This document shows positions 1 to 8,755 of a stretch of 64,000 nucleotides of DNA, one piece after another; within the stretch, counting starts at the first letter, position 1; each line of letters begins with the position of its first letter. The notes below the pieces were generated by a model that saw only the letters and a program-made list of their open reading frames with translations, did not search any database and was not told where the DNA came from. Made by a program: the position numbers and the translations under genes. The DNA lies in assembly GCA_020444325.1 (NCBI GenBank), contig JAHLLD010000015.1, forward strand, positions 79,971-143,970. The letters are read 5' to 3'. Source of the stretch: a bacterium (lineage in GTDB: Bacteria > Bacteroidota > Ignavibacteria > SZUA-365).

Positions 1-1
1 C

Positions 2-1552
2 TATGGGACTCAGACCGCATCCGATCTGCGCTACACGCTGGAGTATGATACCTCCGCTATCGCGTCCATCGAACCGACCTCGCCACTGCGCGATATTCCT
101 AAGCAAATTCTACCGGGAGATACCGTTGAGGTACACTGGGACCTCCTTCCCCGTCACGTGCGCGAGGAGGTGACGACGTTGATCTGCATCGAAGCGGAAG
201 CATTGAACGCCGGGGATGCACGCTGCTGTGCTGATGTGCTCATCGAGCAGGCACGGCGCGATGTCTCGTGCACACTCGAAGTCCCGCCGCTGCGTGCGGA
301 TACGCTCGCCGGTGTTTACAAGCCGCAGCCGCTTACAGTGACAGCTACAGTGAAAAATGAGGGACAGGACAACCTCCAGGGCATCGCGGCGAAAATCTTT
401 TTCGTGTCCTCTCTCGACCTTGCAGGCGCCGATGCGCCCGACAGATATCGCAAGGCGCTGACTCCCACATGGCTGGCGCCGGGCGATTCGAGCTCCGTGC
501 AATGGGAAGTGGCCGTGCAGCCACCATTGCCGTCTGCAGAAGTGCATGCCCTCGTACGCGTGCAGATTTCCACACTGCACGGTGACAGCACAGAAGCCTC
601 ATACGTCGTGCGCATTCCGGCGATGAAGACACCGTTCAGAATTGCACTGTCCACCGACGACCCTCTCGAATTCTGCGAAGGCGACATGTGCCGGCTGGAT
701 GCCGGTAAGGGATACGCGGCCTATGCCTGGTCGACCGGAGAGCGGACGCGAAGCATCATTGTCAGGCAGAGCGGCAGCTATTCCTGCAGCGTCCAGGAGA
801 ATGGAGGCCGCTGGGGACATTCCGACACGCTGGAGGTCCTCGTACGTCCACGTCCCGAACCACGGTTGACGACACGCGGGAGCAACCCGATCTGTGAGGG
901 TGACACCATCATACTGAGCACTGCGCGATCGTATGCCTCGTACCTGTGGTCAAACGGTTCGACCACATCGGAGTTAAAGGTGACTCGAACAGGCATGTAT
1001 TCCGTGTCCGTTACCGACAGCACAGGCTGCAGCGGGCGATCCGATACACTCGCCGTCGCGGTGGTACCAGTCGCCGCTGTTCCCGCCATAACGCGGAACC
1101 TCGATGTTCTCACCTGCACGCGGGCTGTGCGCTATCAATGGCGCCTGAACGGTGTGGATATCCCCGGAGAGACGAATCAGTTCCTCGCACTCGACCGTAC
1201 AGGCTCGTATTCCGTCATGATTACCGACAGTAATGGCTGCACCGCGGTGTCAACGCCGTATGACGTCTCCGTCCTTGATCTGGATGATGCTGTTGCTCCG
1301 CAGGCGCAGGTCGATGTCTATCCGAATCCTTCCACAGGGAATATGACCGTTGTGCTGCGAAATATGCAGAACCTGCATATTTCCATGTATGACATGCTGG
1401 GACGCTGCGTGTGGCAGGAGGTTGTCCACGATGCCAAACCCCAAACACCGCTGACCTTGCCTTTGGCTGGGCGTCCCTCCGGAGTATATCTTTTGCGGAT
1501 CAATGCTGATGGAAAGCAATACCTGAAATGTCTCGTTGTGCAACGACCCTGA
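2..1552 (+). CDS. T9SS-secreted Ig-like repeat protein, 5' truncated by window edge
   Basis: The frame is open from base 2 to the TGA at 1550-1552 (516 visible residues); the true start lies outside the window. The visible part aligns by eye with the C-terminal half of the next gene: a CARDB/DUF11-like repeat (KPQPLTVTATVKNEGQ), the family motif LAGADAPD, two Ig-like repeats with W-S-x-G and Y-S-V-x-x-T-D-S cores, and a C-terminal type-A T9SS sorting domain (VYPNPSTG, then DMLGR). Proteins with this tail are exported by T9SS and attached to the surface or released. An N-terminal vWA domain, as in the two paralogues downstream, is likely but cannot be seen. The next gene starts 94 bp downstream with its own ribosome binding site. 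Sure of secretion class, unsure of function. Confidence 0.85.
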   Translation, partial: YGTQTASDLRYTLEYDTSAIASIEPTSPLRDIPKQILPGDTVEVHWDLLPRHVREEVTTLICIEAEALNAGDARCCADVLIEQARRDVSCTLEVPPLRADTLAGVYKPQPLTVTATVKNEGQDNLQGIAAKIFFVSSLDLAGADAPDRYRKALTPTWLAPGDSSSVQWEVAVQPPLPSAEVHALVRVQISTLHGDSTEASYVVRIPAMKTPFRIALSTDDPLEFCEGDMCRLDAGKGYAAYAWSTGERTRSIIVRQSGSYSCSVQENGGRWGHSDTLEVLVRPRPEPRLTTRGSNPICEGDTIILSTARSYASYLWSNGSTTSELKVTRTGMYSVSVTDSTGCSGRSDTLAVAVVPVAAVPAITRNLDVLTCTRAVRYQWRLNGVDIPGETNQFLALDRTGSYSVMITDSNGCTAVSTPYDVSVLDLDDAVAPQAQVDVYPNPSTGNMTVVLRNMQNLHISMYDMLGRCVWQEVVHDAKPQTPLTLPLAGRPSGVYLLRINADGKQYLKCLVVQRP

Positions 1553-1645
1553 GTTCTGCGGGTACCGTTCGCACGACAGGCATTGTCTGGAAATGTAACT
1601 AATCTCCTCGCAGGGGTTTATATAAGAAATACGGAGGTACCTACC

Positions 1646-4600
1646 ATGACAACTTGTGCACGCATGGTCCGAGCCGGCAAAGGGATTGTCCGGTTCGCGA
1701 CCACAATTTCTGTTTTGTTCATCACAGCATTTTTTTTCATTGCTGGGAGCATCCCCGCGCAGGCCCAGCTTAACCTGAATTTCAAGCGGGTGAGCGTGAA
1801 CTGGCCGACCGTCGATTGCTATTTCAGTGTCGTCTGCAATGGGACGCCAGCGTACGGCATGATGAAAAGCGATTTCGAACTCTACGACAATGGCCAGGAG
1901 ATACAGAATTTCAGCCTGACCTGTCCCGCACCCATGAGCCGCTGTGCGCTTTCTACCGCGCTGGTTTTCGATGCGAGCGGCAGCATGACCGGTGTCGGCA
2001 ATGCTGCCGCTATCTCAGCAGGACGCGCATTCGTTGATGTCATGGATGGAGTCGTGGACGAAGCAACCGTCATGTATTTCAACCAGGATGTCACCGTGAT
2101 GCAGCAGATGACAACCTTGAAACCAATGCTTTACGCTGCAATAGATAATCTCCCCGCCAGCGGACAGACCGCGATGTGGGATGGCGCCTTCGACGGGGTG
2201 ATCGAACTGATCAATAACGGCATCAATGATTGCCGGGCAGTCATCCTGCTTTCGGACGGATACGACAACAGCTCGCAGCATTCCATGCAGGAGATCGCGG
2301 ATCTGGCCGCAAGCAACCGAATACGTGTCTACACTGTGGGGCTTGGCAGCTCGGTTCCCGTCACCCAGTTGGAACAGCTCGCACTGCAGACGGGTGGGCG
2401 ATTCTATAATGTTGCGAATCCGAACATGCTGCCGGAAGTGTACCGGGAGATTTCCACCATCATGCTGATGGGATTCCAGGAATGTCGCATCACATATGAC
2501 GCGACATGCGGTGACGGACAGCAGCATGCCGTCGAGCTGCACATGCCTGCATTCTGCTCCGGATCCGATGTGAAAACGCGTACATACCGCGCGGCGCAGG
2601 ATTCCACGACGTATACGCCGCTGGCGGTAAGTATTCCGGATACCGCCGGATTTTCCGGCAATACGCTGTCCATTCCCCTCACACTCGAAACGGATCTGGA
2701 TGGTGCGACGCTCCCTCCATTCAGCTTCACCGTGGAGACTTCGCAGTCCTGTTTTTCTCATCTGAGTTTTGCCATCCCTGCCGGTTCGCTGCTTGAAGGA
2801 GTTCCCGTCAACGTTTCACCGGTCAACGGCGGCGTGCGGATGTGGACAACCGAACGTGTGACGCTTGACGACCCGGGTACACTGATGGAACTGCGGCTCA
2901 CACTGGCGACTGTGCAGGATACAACATGCTGCGATGTAGTGATCAGGGATGTGCAGTTCCTGGAAAACTGTTATCGTCTTGAACTGCAGGGTGGACGTGT
3001 CTGCGTCTATCCTCGCCTGCCGGAAGTGTTCTGTGATCTGGATTACCCGGATGGCGTGCGCTGGTATGATTCCATGAAGAAATATCAACCCGATCCCTTT
3101 ACCATCAAGATGATGGTGTTCAACACAGGCAACGCAGCGGCGGAGAACGTCCGCTATCGTATCACCTATGACTCGACAGTGGTGACGCGTGTTGCACCGC
3201 AGAGTGATACGCAGTATGGCACACCCGCGGAGATTCAGGTAAGCGGCATGGGGGTCGCCGAATGGCAGATGACACCGGTGTATCGCAGCACGGACGATTC
3301 GACACTCATCTGCGTTGAAGCCATGTTCGACAACCACCGCACGATCACATGCTGTACGAAGCTGTTTATCGCCGGTGCGGACGCCAGTCTGCGATGCATC
3401 ATTACCGCGGAGGACATCCATGTGGATTCGACGCAGCAGTTGTATACGCCCGAGCCGTTCCAGCTCTCAGCTGCCGTGACGAATCACGGGCCATCACCGC
3501 TTTCCAACGTGACATCTCAGATCGTTCTTCCGCCGGAGCTCAAACTCGCCGGCACGGATGCTCCGGACAAGTACATCAAAACGGTTCTCCCATCCACGAT
3601 AGCAGCGCAGACAACCGGTATCGTCGGCTGGGAGCTGGCTCCTGAACTTCCATATCCCGTGCAGGCACTGGATGTGCCCGTCATCGTCCGCACGGTCTCC
3701 GATCAGACGGATACGAGTGAGTGCAGCATCAACGTACATATCCCGGCAATGGCATTTCCCTTCGCTTTCGCACTGACTGCGGATGGCCCTCTCACTATCT
3801 GTGAAGGCGAATCCGTGACGCTGGATGCGGGTGAAGGGTACCGCAGCTATATCTGGTCGAATCACGAGGTCAGCCGTACCATCACAGTGCAGAGCGCGGG
3901 TACGTACTGGTGCCGTGTCATTGAGAAGACAGGACTGATCGGCTACTCCGACACAGTCACCGTTACCGTGCGTCCCGCACCCGCGCCGGCCATTCAGATT
4001 ATCGGATCGAATCCGCTTTGTGAAGGTGACACGCTGACCTTGTCGGCGGATCCGGGGTATGTCTCATACCAGTGGAACACCGGTGAGGACACGCGTGCCA
4101 TTCAGGTGACGAAGGGCGGACTCTATTCCGTGGTCGTGACGGACGCGGACGGCTGTGTCGGCGGAAGCGAGCCTGTGCAGGTGAACATGCTTCCCGCTCC
4201 GGCAAAGCCGTTCATAAACAGAACCGGTGATCTGCTTTCATCGACACCGGCTGCCAGCTACCAGTGGCTCCGAAACTATGTCCCCATTCCCGGAGCCACC
4301 GGGCAGGAATATCAGTTGAGCGAACTTGGTGCATACGTCGTCGAGATCACGGACAGCAACGGGTGTACGGCGCGGTCAAATGTCATCCAGGTCTCCGTGC
4401 TTGACGCCCGAAAACTCCCGGCTGCCATCGAAGCCCTGGATCTCTATCCGAATCCGGCCAGTGGACAGGTGACACTGTATCTGCGCCTGCCTTCACCGGG
4501 GTACGCGCTTGCCGAAGTGCATGACCTGCTTGGTCGACGTATTCTGCAACAGCGCCTGCGGGTGGGCATTAACGGAGTGCGTGCCACGTTGAATGTTGAA

Positions 4601-4681
4601 GGACTTCAGCCCGGTATGTATTTCGTACGTGTCAGTTCGGCCGGAAGCAGCGTCGTGCGCCGCCTGATGCTTACGCAATAA
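1646..4681 (+). CDS. T9SS-secreted von Willebrand factor A (MIDAS) domain protein
   Basis: 1011 residues from ATG 1646, chosen because GGAGG lies 8 nt upstream and a signal peptide (about residues 1-40, ending AQA) follows directly; an in-frame TTG 63 nt upstream lacks both. After the motif VNWPTVDCYF comes a vWA domain at about 100-278 with a complete metal-ion-dependent adhesion site: D109-x-S111-x-S113, T175 and D204. CARDB/DUF11-like repeats (QPDPFTIKMMVFNTGN; TPEPFQLSAAVTNHG) and two Ig-like repeats follow, then a T9SS type-A sorting domain (LYPNPASG, LLGRR). vWA domains with MIDAS bind ligands through a divalent metal, so a surface adhesin is the likely role; that is inference. It is a paralogue of the truncated gene before it and of the gene at 8756. 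Confidence 0.9.
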   Translation: MTTCARMVRAGKGIVRFATTISVLFITAFFFIAGSIPAQAQLNLNFKRVSVNWPTVDCYFSVVCNGTPAYGMMKSDFELYDNGQEIQNFSLTCPAPMSRCALSTALVFDASGSMTGVGNAAAISAGRAFVDVMDGVVDEATVMYFNQDVTVMQQMTTLKPMLYAAIDNLPASGQTAMWDGAFDGVIELINNGINDCRAVILLSDGYDNSSQHSMQEIADLAASNRIRVYTVGLGSSVPVTQLEQLALQTGGRFYNVANPNMLPEVYREISTIMLMGFQECRITYDATCGDGQQHAVELHMPAFCSGSDVKTRTYRAAQDSTTYTPLAVSIPDTAGFSGNTLSIPLTLETDLDGATLPPFSFTVETSQSCFSHLSFAIPAGSLLEGVPVNVSPVNGGVRMWTTERVTLDDPGTLMELRLTLATVQDTTCCDVVIRDVQFLENCYRLELQGGRVCVYPRLPEVFCDLDYPDGVRWYDSMKKYQPDPFTIKMMVFNTGNAAAENVRYRITYDSTVVTRVAPQSDTQYGTPAEIQVSGMGVAEWQMTPVYRSTDDSTLICVEAMFDNHRTITCCTKLFIAGADASLRCIITAEDIHVDSTQQLYTPEPFQLSAAVTNHGPSPLSNVTSQIVLPPELKLAGTDAPDKYIKTVLPSTIAAQTTGIVGWELAPELPYPVQALDVPVIVRTVSDQTDTSECSINVHIPAMAFPFAFALTADGPLTICEGESVTLDAGEGYRSYIWSNHEVSRTITVQSAGTYWCRVIEKTGLIGYSDTVTVTVRPAPAPAIQIIGSNPLCEGDTLTLSADPGYVSYQWNTGEDTRAIQVTKGGLYSVVVTDADGCVGGSEPVQVNMLPAPAKPFINRTGDLLSSTPAASYQWLRNYVPIPGATGQEYQLSELGAYVVEITDSNGCTARSNVIQVSVLDARKLPAAIEALDLYPNPASGQVTLYLRLPSPGYALAEVHDLLGRRILQQRLRVGINGVRATLNVEGLQPGMYFVRVSSAGSSVVRRLMLTQ

Positions 4682-4736
4682 CACGACAAACGGCTGTCGC
4701 GATATCTGCGGCAGATTTTTCCATATTCTTTTCAAA

Positions 4737-4780
4737 AACGCCACTCCGGTCTTCGAGACTGCTTTCGGGGTGGCGTTTTC
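4737..4780 (+). terminator. Intrinsic terminator of the vWA gene
   Basis: A 12-bp stem (AACGCCACTCCG with CGGGGTGGCGTT, one G-T pair) encloses a loop that itself contains GTCT-TCG-AGAC, and ends in TTTTC. It lies 55 bp after the stop codon. Confidence 0.75.
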
Positions 4781-4803
4781 CATTAATCTGTAAGGATTCC
4801 GTA

Positions 4804-4836
4804 CTAGTACCTATGAAAATGGGTGCTACTACCTAT
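4804..4836 (+). repeat. Direct repeat pair in the 300-bp gap 4682-4981
   Basis: CTAGTACCTAT (4804-4814) and CTACTACCTAT (4826-4836) match at 10 of 11 positions with a 22-bp period, close to two helical turns, as expected of a tandem operator. Apart from these repeats, the terminator before them and the ribosome binding site of the next gene, the gap holds nothing I recognise. Confidence 0.3.
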
Positions 4837-4981
4837 TGTCTCCGGGCTTGCTTTTTCGTGTCTTGTACACAGGTCAAACAAGCAAACAAACAAGTCTTAT
4901 CTGACTGTCCTGTGTCAACGCAGGCATGGGGGAGGGGAATCAGTGAGACTGTCGTCAATAACCTCTTGAAAGGAGGACGAG

Positions 4982-5413
4982 ATGAAAACCCGGATGATGA
5001 TGACTGCGATCCTTGGTGTCCTCTTGATACCCGTTGTCCTGACAGCGCAGCCGCGCTTTGTCGAGGAAGATATTGTTGTGCAAAGCTGTGATGGCGACAT
5101 TCGCATTTCTGACATGGCACTCGAACTGCGTGACTACGTACTCGTGGTGGAAAGTGCCGAGGAAGGACTGATCAATCTGCGCGACTACGACGCAGGTGTG
5201 ACAGCGACACTCGATCTTCGCAATAAGAAGTGTTTCTGTCTCAGTGTGTTCGATGGTGAGCAGGAAATGAAGGTCCATTGCTGCTGGAAGGATGTGCGTG
5301 TGCCTCAGCACGCGGATATCTGGAACAAGCTCACAGATCACGATCGCGCATTTTTTGGCCGGACGGCACTGCACAATTCGCTGATCGCGGCACTGCAGAA
5401 CGAAGTGCAGTAA
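4982..5413 (+). CDS. Small secreted protein of unknown function
   Basis: 143 residues. ATG 4982 is preceded by a strong AAAGGAGG and followed by a signal peptide ending VVLTAQ (about 1-22). The mature part is acidic, with no domain I recognise. It has Cys in VQSCDGD and a cluster CFC...CC in the middle third, which could form disulfides outside the cytoplasm. It has no T9SS tail and no lipobox, so it is probably periplasmic. It stands alone between a terminator upstream and a bidirectional-looking terminator downstream, so it is probably a single-gene transcript. Function unknown. Confidence 0.7.
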   Translation: MKTRMMMTAILGVLLIPVVLTAQPRFVEEDIVVQSCDGDIRISDMALELRDYVLVVESAEEGLINLRDYDAGVTATLDLRNKKCFCLSVFDGEQEMKVHCCWKDVRVPQHADIWNKLTDHDRAFFGRTALHNSLIAALQNEVQ

Positions 5414-5548
5414 TACAGATTCTCGAGGTGCCCCTGGAAGGAGGCAGGGGGAGGAGAGGTGCCAGGTGAGAAGGAGGGCTTTCGGTGAGCAGGAGGATTC
5501 CTTTAGAGGAGGAAGGTGTGGGAGTGGAGTGAACAGATGAACGAGAAA

Positions 5549-5586
5549 GAAGGCCGTAAGCAGGCAGGCGCTTACGGCCTTCTTTT
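5549..5586 (+). terminator. Perfect 13-bp terminator hairpin between convergent genes
   Basis: GAAGGCCGTAAGC pairs perfectly with GCTTACGGCCTTC around an 8-nt loop, followed by TTTT on the plus strand. On the minus strand the stem is followed by TTTCTC, so it may also serve the convergent barrel gene that ends at 5649. Confidence 0.85.
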
Positions 5587-5648
5587 ATATACAGTGGGGA
5601 AGCGGAGGGGAAGGGTCCTGTGACCCCGTCATGTCTCCCTGCGCGAAT

Positions 5649-8450
5649 TCAACGCACGAATTGCCGAAGATTCCAGGTGAAGGTCAAGAGTACGTAACGC
5701 TGAATCACATTGCTGCGTGTGTCTTCGATGTAGACGTCAGTAATGTTGCGCGCGATGCTGTTGTTCTGTCCGAGTACATCATAAATCGTCAGCCGAAGCT
5801 CTCCCATGTCATTTGGAAGGAATTTCTTGCCCAGGCTGATATTCCAGAGCAGATAATCATCGTCGTACGCATCCGAGAGTCCATCATAGAACTGATGAGC
5901 GAGGTCGGTGTTGAACACGAAGCCGCCCCACATGATCCAGTTGAAGCGGAGCCGCGTGTCGACGGACAGGTAATCCGTATTCGACAGTGATTGCACGGAA
6001 TTCTCCACCCAGTTGTACTGGGCAGTGCTGCTGAGTGTAAAGTCGAGGTCGGGGCTGATGTTGCTGCTCAGGACAGCTCCGAGGCCCGTACTCCGCGTCA
6101 GGGAGTTATTGGCGACCCCGTTGATGCGTCCCGGCGTATTGTTGACTGTCATCCTCAGATTCAGGTTGAGATTGGATTTGAGCAGGGGCAGGGGACGTCC
6201 GTAGGTCATGAAGCTGCGCAGCGTGTACTGTCCGCTCAGGTTCTCCGGACGAGAAATCTGCGTGCCGGCGGCCAGAGGAACGCCGAAGACCGCAGTGTCC
6301 TGTCGCGCGATCACCGTATGCGTGCCGATGTAATCATCTGTCGTTGACGCCATGGCGAAGACGAAGAAGTATGATGAATTCATCAGATCGGTGGCAGAAT
6401 AGCGCATGCCTGCGAAATGTGTAGCACTCTGATCAAGGCCTGGATTCCCCAGGGAAAGAAGCAGGGGATTGCTGTTGTCAAGGACGTCCTGCAACTGATC
6501 CACGCTCGGCGGGGAGGTCATGCTGCGATAGAAGAAATGCAGGTTCTTGCTGCGGGATATTTTCCACCGGCCGCGTGCGAAAGGAAGGACATTGCCAAAG
6601 CTGCGTTCAAGAGAGTTTACATAGGGATACTGCTGGTCGTTGTTTAACGTCGACCATTGATAGCCGATGTTTGCGGACAGCTCGAGATCGTCATTCTCAT
6701 AGTTAAGTCCCGCGCTTGCATTCTGTCTCAGATACTGGTTGGCAAATTCATTACTCAGAGTGGTATTGAGCACATCGTTCGCAAGCGCCAGATCACGGTC
6801 CCATGTCTTCTTGTCCGAAGTGTTTTCACTGTACGCAGCGTCGTGCTGCAGCATGAGACGAAAATCGTCCGACAGCGGCTCGGTATACTGCAGGCGCGAT
6901 TCCACCGACCAGCCGTCCTTCAGTAGACTTGAAACCTGGTTAATTGAATCCGTCTCAGCGGCGTTTCCGTACACCGTGTAGTCAGAGTAGAGGGTGTTGT
7001 CACCGTTGTTGCGGGAGTAGGAGTTTTCGATTCCCCAGGAAAAACTTCTGCCGGGAGTGGCGAAGCGCCGGCGGTACAATAGCTCGTTGGAAAACTGCAG
7101 TCCCGCAAGATCCGAAGTAAAGTATGTGGCACTGCTGTTGAGTGCCGCATCGTTGAACATGGTCTCAGCCAGTGTCTGGCTTTTCCCATCGTTCTGCTGC
7201 AGAGTGAGCCGGGGACGCAGGAGAATGGAATTCAGGCTGTCGATGGACCAGTCGATCTTCATGTTGAGACGATGATTCATGTTTTGTGTCTTTGCCTGCT
7301 CGTCCTCATTGTACAGCTGTCCGGCGGCGTCAGGAAGAACATACTCGCGGAACAGGGAGGAGACCGCTTCGTTGTCGCTGTAATTGATGAAGTAACTGCC
7401 CGACACCTCGACGTTTTTTCCCCAGTTGTCGATGTAATTGAGTCCGAACGCATGCGTGCTGGCAATTCCATTTTGGGCATCGACGAGAAAATCGCCCGTT
7501 CCGCCGCCCATACCCGGTCCACCGCCAGGGGGACGTCCGCCCCCTCTGCCGGGACCGCGCATACCGCGGAATCCGCCTCCGCCCGACATGACCCCGAGGA
7601 GATCCTCGGAAGAGAAGTTCTGCTCGTTCACATTGTTGGACATCCCGAGCACCGACCAGCGTTGTTCACCGTTGAACAGATTGAGCGCAAAGCCTGCGCG
7701 ATAGTAGTTGTTCTCTCCGTACCCGCCATACACTTTCCCGAAACGGGCATTGCGCATCGTGCGCTTGGTAACGAGGTTCATTGCTTTGCTTTCATTTCCG
7801 TCGCTGATGCCGCTGAACTGCGCCTGCTCGCTCTGCTTGTCATACACCTGCACGCGGTCAATCATTTCGGCAGGGACATTGCGCAGCACCGTGCGTGGAT
7901 CGTTGCCGAAAAACGGCTTACTGTCCACCAGCACATCCTTCACTTCCTCGCCACCGGATTCGACCTTGTCACTGCTCACGGTAATTCCCGGCATTTTCCG
8001 GACGAGATCTTCCGCTGTGGCATCGGGATTGAGCTTGTAGGCCTGCGCCAGGAATTCGGATGTATCCCCTTTGAGTGTCGCCATCGGCGCCTTCCCGGTC
8101 ACTTCGATCTCATTGAGCGGCACGGAGCTTTCACGCATGGGGATTTCACCGTAGTCGATTCCCTCCTCCTCCTTGATCACGGGGAGCAGAATGGTGTGAT
8201 AGCCGATATAGGAAATGCGGAGCAGGTATTTGCCCGGCCGGATATGCGGAAGCATGAAGTGTCCGTCCCGTCCCGTCACCGCACCACGGACTGCAGCGGA
8301 ATCCGGGAGATCAAGCAACACGACATTGGCATTCAACATGGGCTTTCCGCTTCCTGACTCCACCACCGTTCCCTGTATCCCCGTTCCCCTCGGCTGCGCT
8401 GCCGCCACTGTACCCAGAAGCATGAGTGACGCAACAATCCAGACTTTCAT
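5649..8450 (-). CDS. TonB-receptor-like outer-membrane beta-barrel protein with carboxypeptidase-regulatory-like N-terminus
   Basis: 933 residues. The ATG at 8450 follows AAGGAA at good spacing. A signal peptide (1-18, ending VAAA-Q) is followed by a carboxypeptidase-D-regulatory-like beta-sandwich (about 22-105, with GKPMLNANVVL and a GKYLLRISYIGYHT segment), then a plug-like region (about 115-230, including VPAEMIDRVQVYDK). A long barrel of alternating aromatic strands runs to a C-terminal Arg. This order matches the outer-membrane beta-barrel family of Bacteroidota related to SusC/TonB receptors. A glycine-rich stretch at about 287-320 interrupts the early barrel and probably forms an extracellular or flexible loop. 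There is no SusD-like partner, so it may not be a glycan importer. No TonB box is evident. Substrate unknown. Confidence 0.85.
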   Translation of the reverse strand: MKVWIVASLMLLGTVAAAQPRGTGIQGTVVESGSGKPMLNANVVLLDLPDSAAVRGAVTGRDGHFMLPHIRPGKYLLRISYIGYHTILLPVIKEEEGIDYGEIPMRESSVPLNEIEVTGKAPMATLKGDTSEFLAQAYKLNPDATAEDLVRKMPGITVSSDKVESGGEEVKDVLVDSKPFFGNDPRTVLRNVPAEMIDRVQVYDKQSEQAQFSGISDGNESKAMNLVTKRTMRNARFGKVYGGYGENNYYRAGFALNLFNGEQRWSVLGMSNNVNEQNFSSEDLLGVMSGGGGFRGMRGPGRGGGRPPGGGPGMGGGTGDFLVDAQNGIASTHAFGLNYIDNWGKNVEVSGSYFINYSDNEAVSSLFREYVLPDAAGQLYNEDEQAKTQNMNHRLNMKIDWSIDSLNSILLRPRLTLQQNDGKSQTLAETMFNDAALNSSATYFTSDLAGLQFSNELLYRRRFATPGRSFSWGIENSYSRNNGDNTLYSDYTVYGNAAETDSINQVSSLLKDGWSVESRLQYTEPLSDDFRLMLQHDAAYSENTSDKKTWDRDLALANDVLNTTLSNEFANQYLRQNASAGLNYENDDLELSANIGYQWSTLNNDQQYPYVNSLERSFGNVLPFARGRWKISRSKNLHFFYRSMTSPPSVDQLQDVLDNSNPLLLSLGNPGLDQSATHFAGMRYSATDLMNSSYFFVFAMASTTDDYIGTHTVIARQDTAVFGVPLAAGTQISRPENLSGQYTLRSFMTYGRPLPLLKSNLNLNLRMTVNNTPGRINGVANNSLTRSTGLGAVLSSNISPDLDFTLSSTAQYNWVENSVQSLSNTDYLSVDTRLRFNWIMWGGFVFNTDLAHQFYDGLSDAYDDDYLLWNISLGKKFLPNDMGELRLTIYDVLGQNNSIARNITDVYIEDTRSNVIQRYVLLTFTWNLRQFVR

Positions 8451-8465
8451 TTCGCGTTCCTTATA

Positions 8466-8477
8466 AATGGTACCATT
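8466..8477. promoter_or_regulatory. Perfect 12-nt palindrome upstream of the barrel gene
   Basis: AATGGTACCATT lies 16-27 bp upstream of the minus-strand start at 8450, just before its ribosome binding site. It could be an operator or a translational control hairpin; only its symmetry supports this. Confidence 0.3.
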
Positions 8478-8549
8478 CCCTTAGACACCCGTCAGAGTAC
8501 AACGTTGAACAGCGCACTTCGCTGCTTCCGTCCCTCAACGGAGGAAATC

Positions 8550-8574
8550 AGTGCGTCAACATCGCACTTTTTTT
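8550..8574 (+). terminator. Intrinsic terminator with no plus-strand gene upstream
   Basis: AGTGCG (8550-8555) pairs with CGCACT (8563-8568) and a run of seven T follows. The gene upstream lies on the other strand, so this would end a short plus-strand transcript started within the 305-bp gap 8451-8755, or act as an attenuator. Confidence 0.55.
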
Positions 8575-8586
8575 CCTGGAAAAGAA

Positions 8587-8646
8587 GGGTTGTGATACAA
8601 CCCATTTGTTGTCGGAACACTGTGTAGCCGGAACCAGCCGGCTGGT
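8587..8646 (+). other. Hairpin and palindrome inside the leader of the third vWA-family gene
   Basis: GGGTTGT-GAT-ACAACCC forms a 7-bp hairpin at 8587-8603, and ACCAGCCGGCTGGT (8633-8646) is a perfect 14-nt palindrome. With the two terminator-like hairpins on either side, four structured elements fall within 160 bp. No known riboswitch signature was recognised. Confidence 0.4.
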
Positions 8647-8674
8647 GTAGGCATCGACTGGCACATTGTGCACA

Positions 8675-8710
8675 GCGAGAGGGGTGTAACTTTCACTCCT
8701 CTCGCGTTTT
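8675..8710 (+). terminator. Second intrinsic terminator, 46 bp before the vWA-domain gene
   Basis: A 12-bp stem (GCGAGAGGGGTG with CACTCCTCTCGC, one G-T pair) has a 7-nt loop and is followed by GTTTTG. It lies upstream of, not after, the plus-strand gene at 8756, which suggests either a small RNA ending here or conditional read-through. Confidence 0.6.
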
Positions 8711-8755
8711 GTAATATGCGAAAGGGACAGTCTCATCATTGCACGGAGCGACCCC

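Noticed and set aside
4850..4980. Possible cyclic-di-GMP or other riboswitch before the small secreted protein gene
   Set aside because: Short A/C-rich words resemble parts of a GEMM core, but the conserved stems are absent.
4813..5091. A 92-codon frame with an N-terminal hydrophobic stretch before the small secreted protein
   Set aside because: It has no ribosome site, overlaps the direct repeats and the next gene, and resembles no protein.
7272..8357. A 361-codon plus-strand frame inside the TonB-like barrel gene
   Set aside because: The minus-strand gene has a signal peptide, known domain order and ribosome site; the plus-strand frame has none.
8426..8650. A 74-codon plus-strand frame in the gap before the vWA gene
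   Set aside because: It begins inside the minus-strand barrel gene and crosses the terminator at 8550-8574; no ribosome site.
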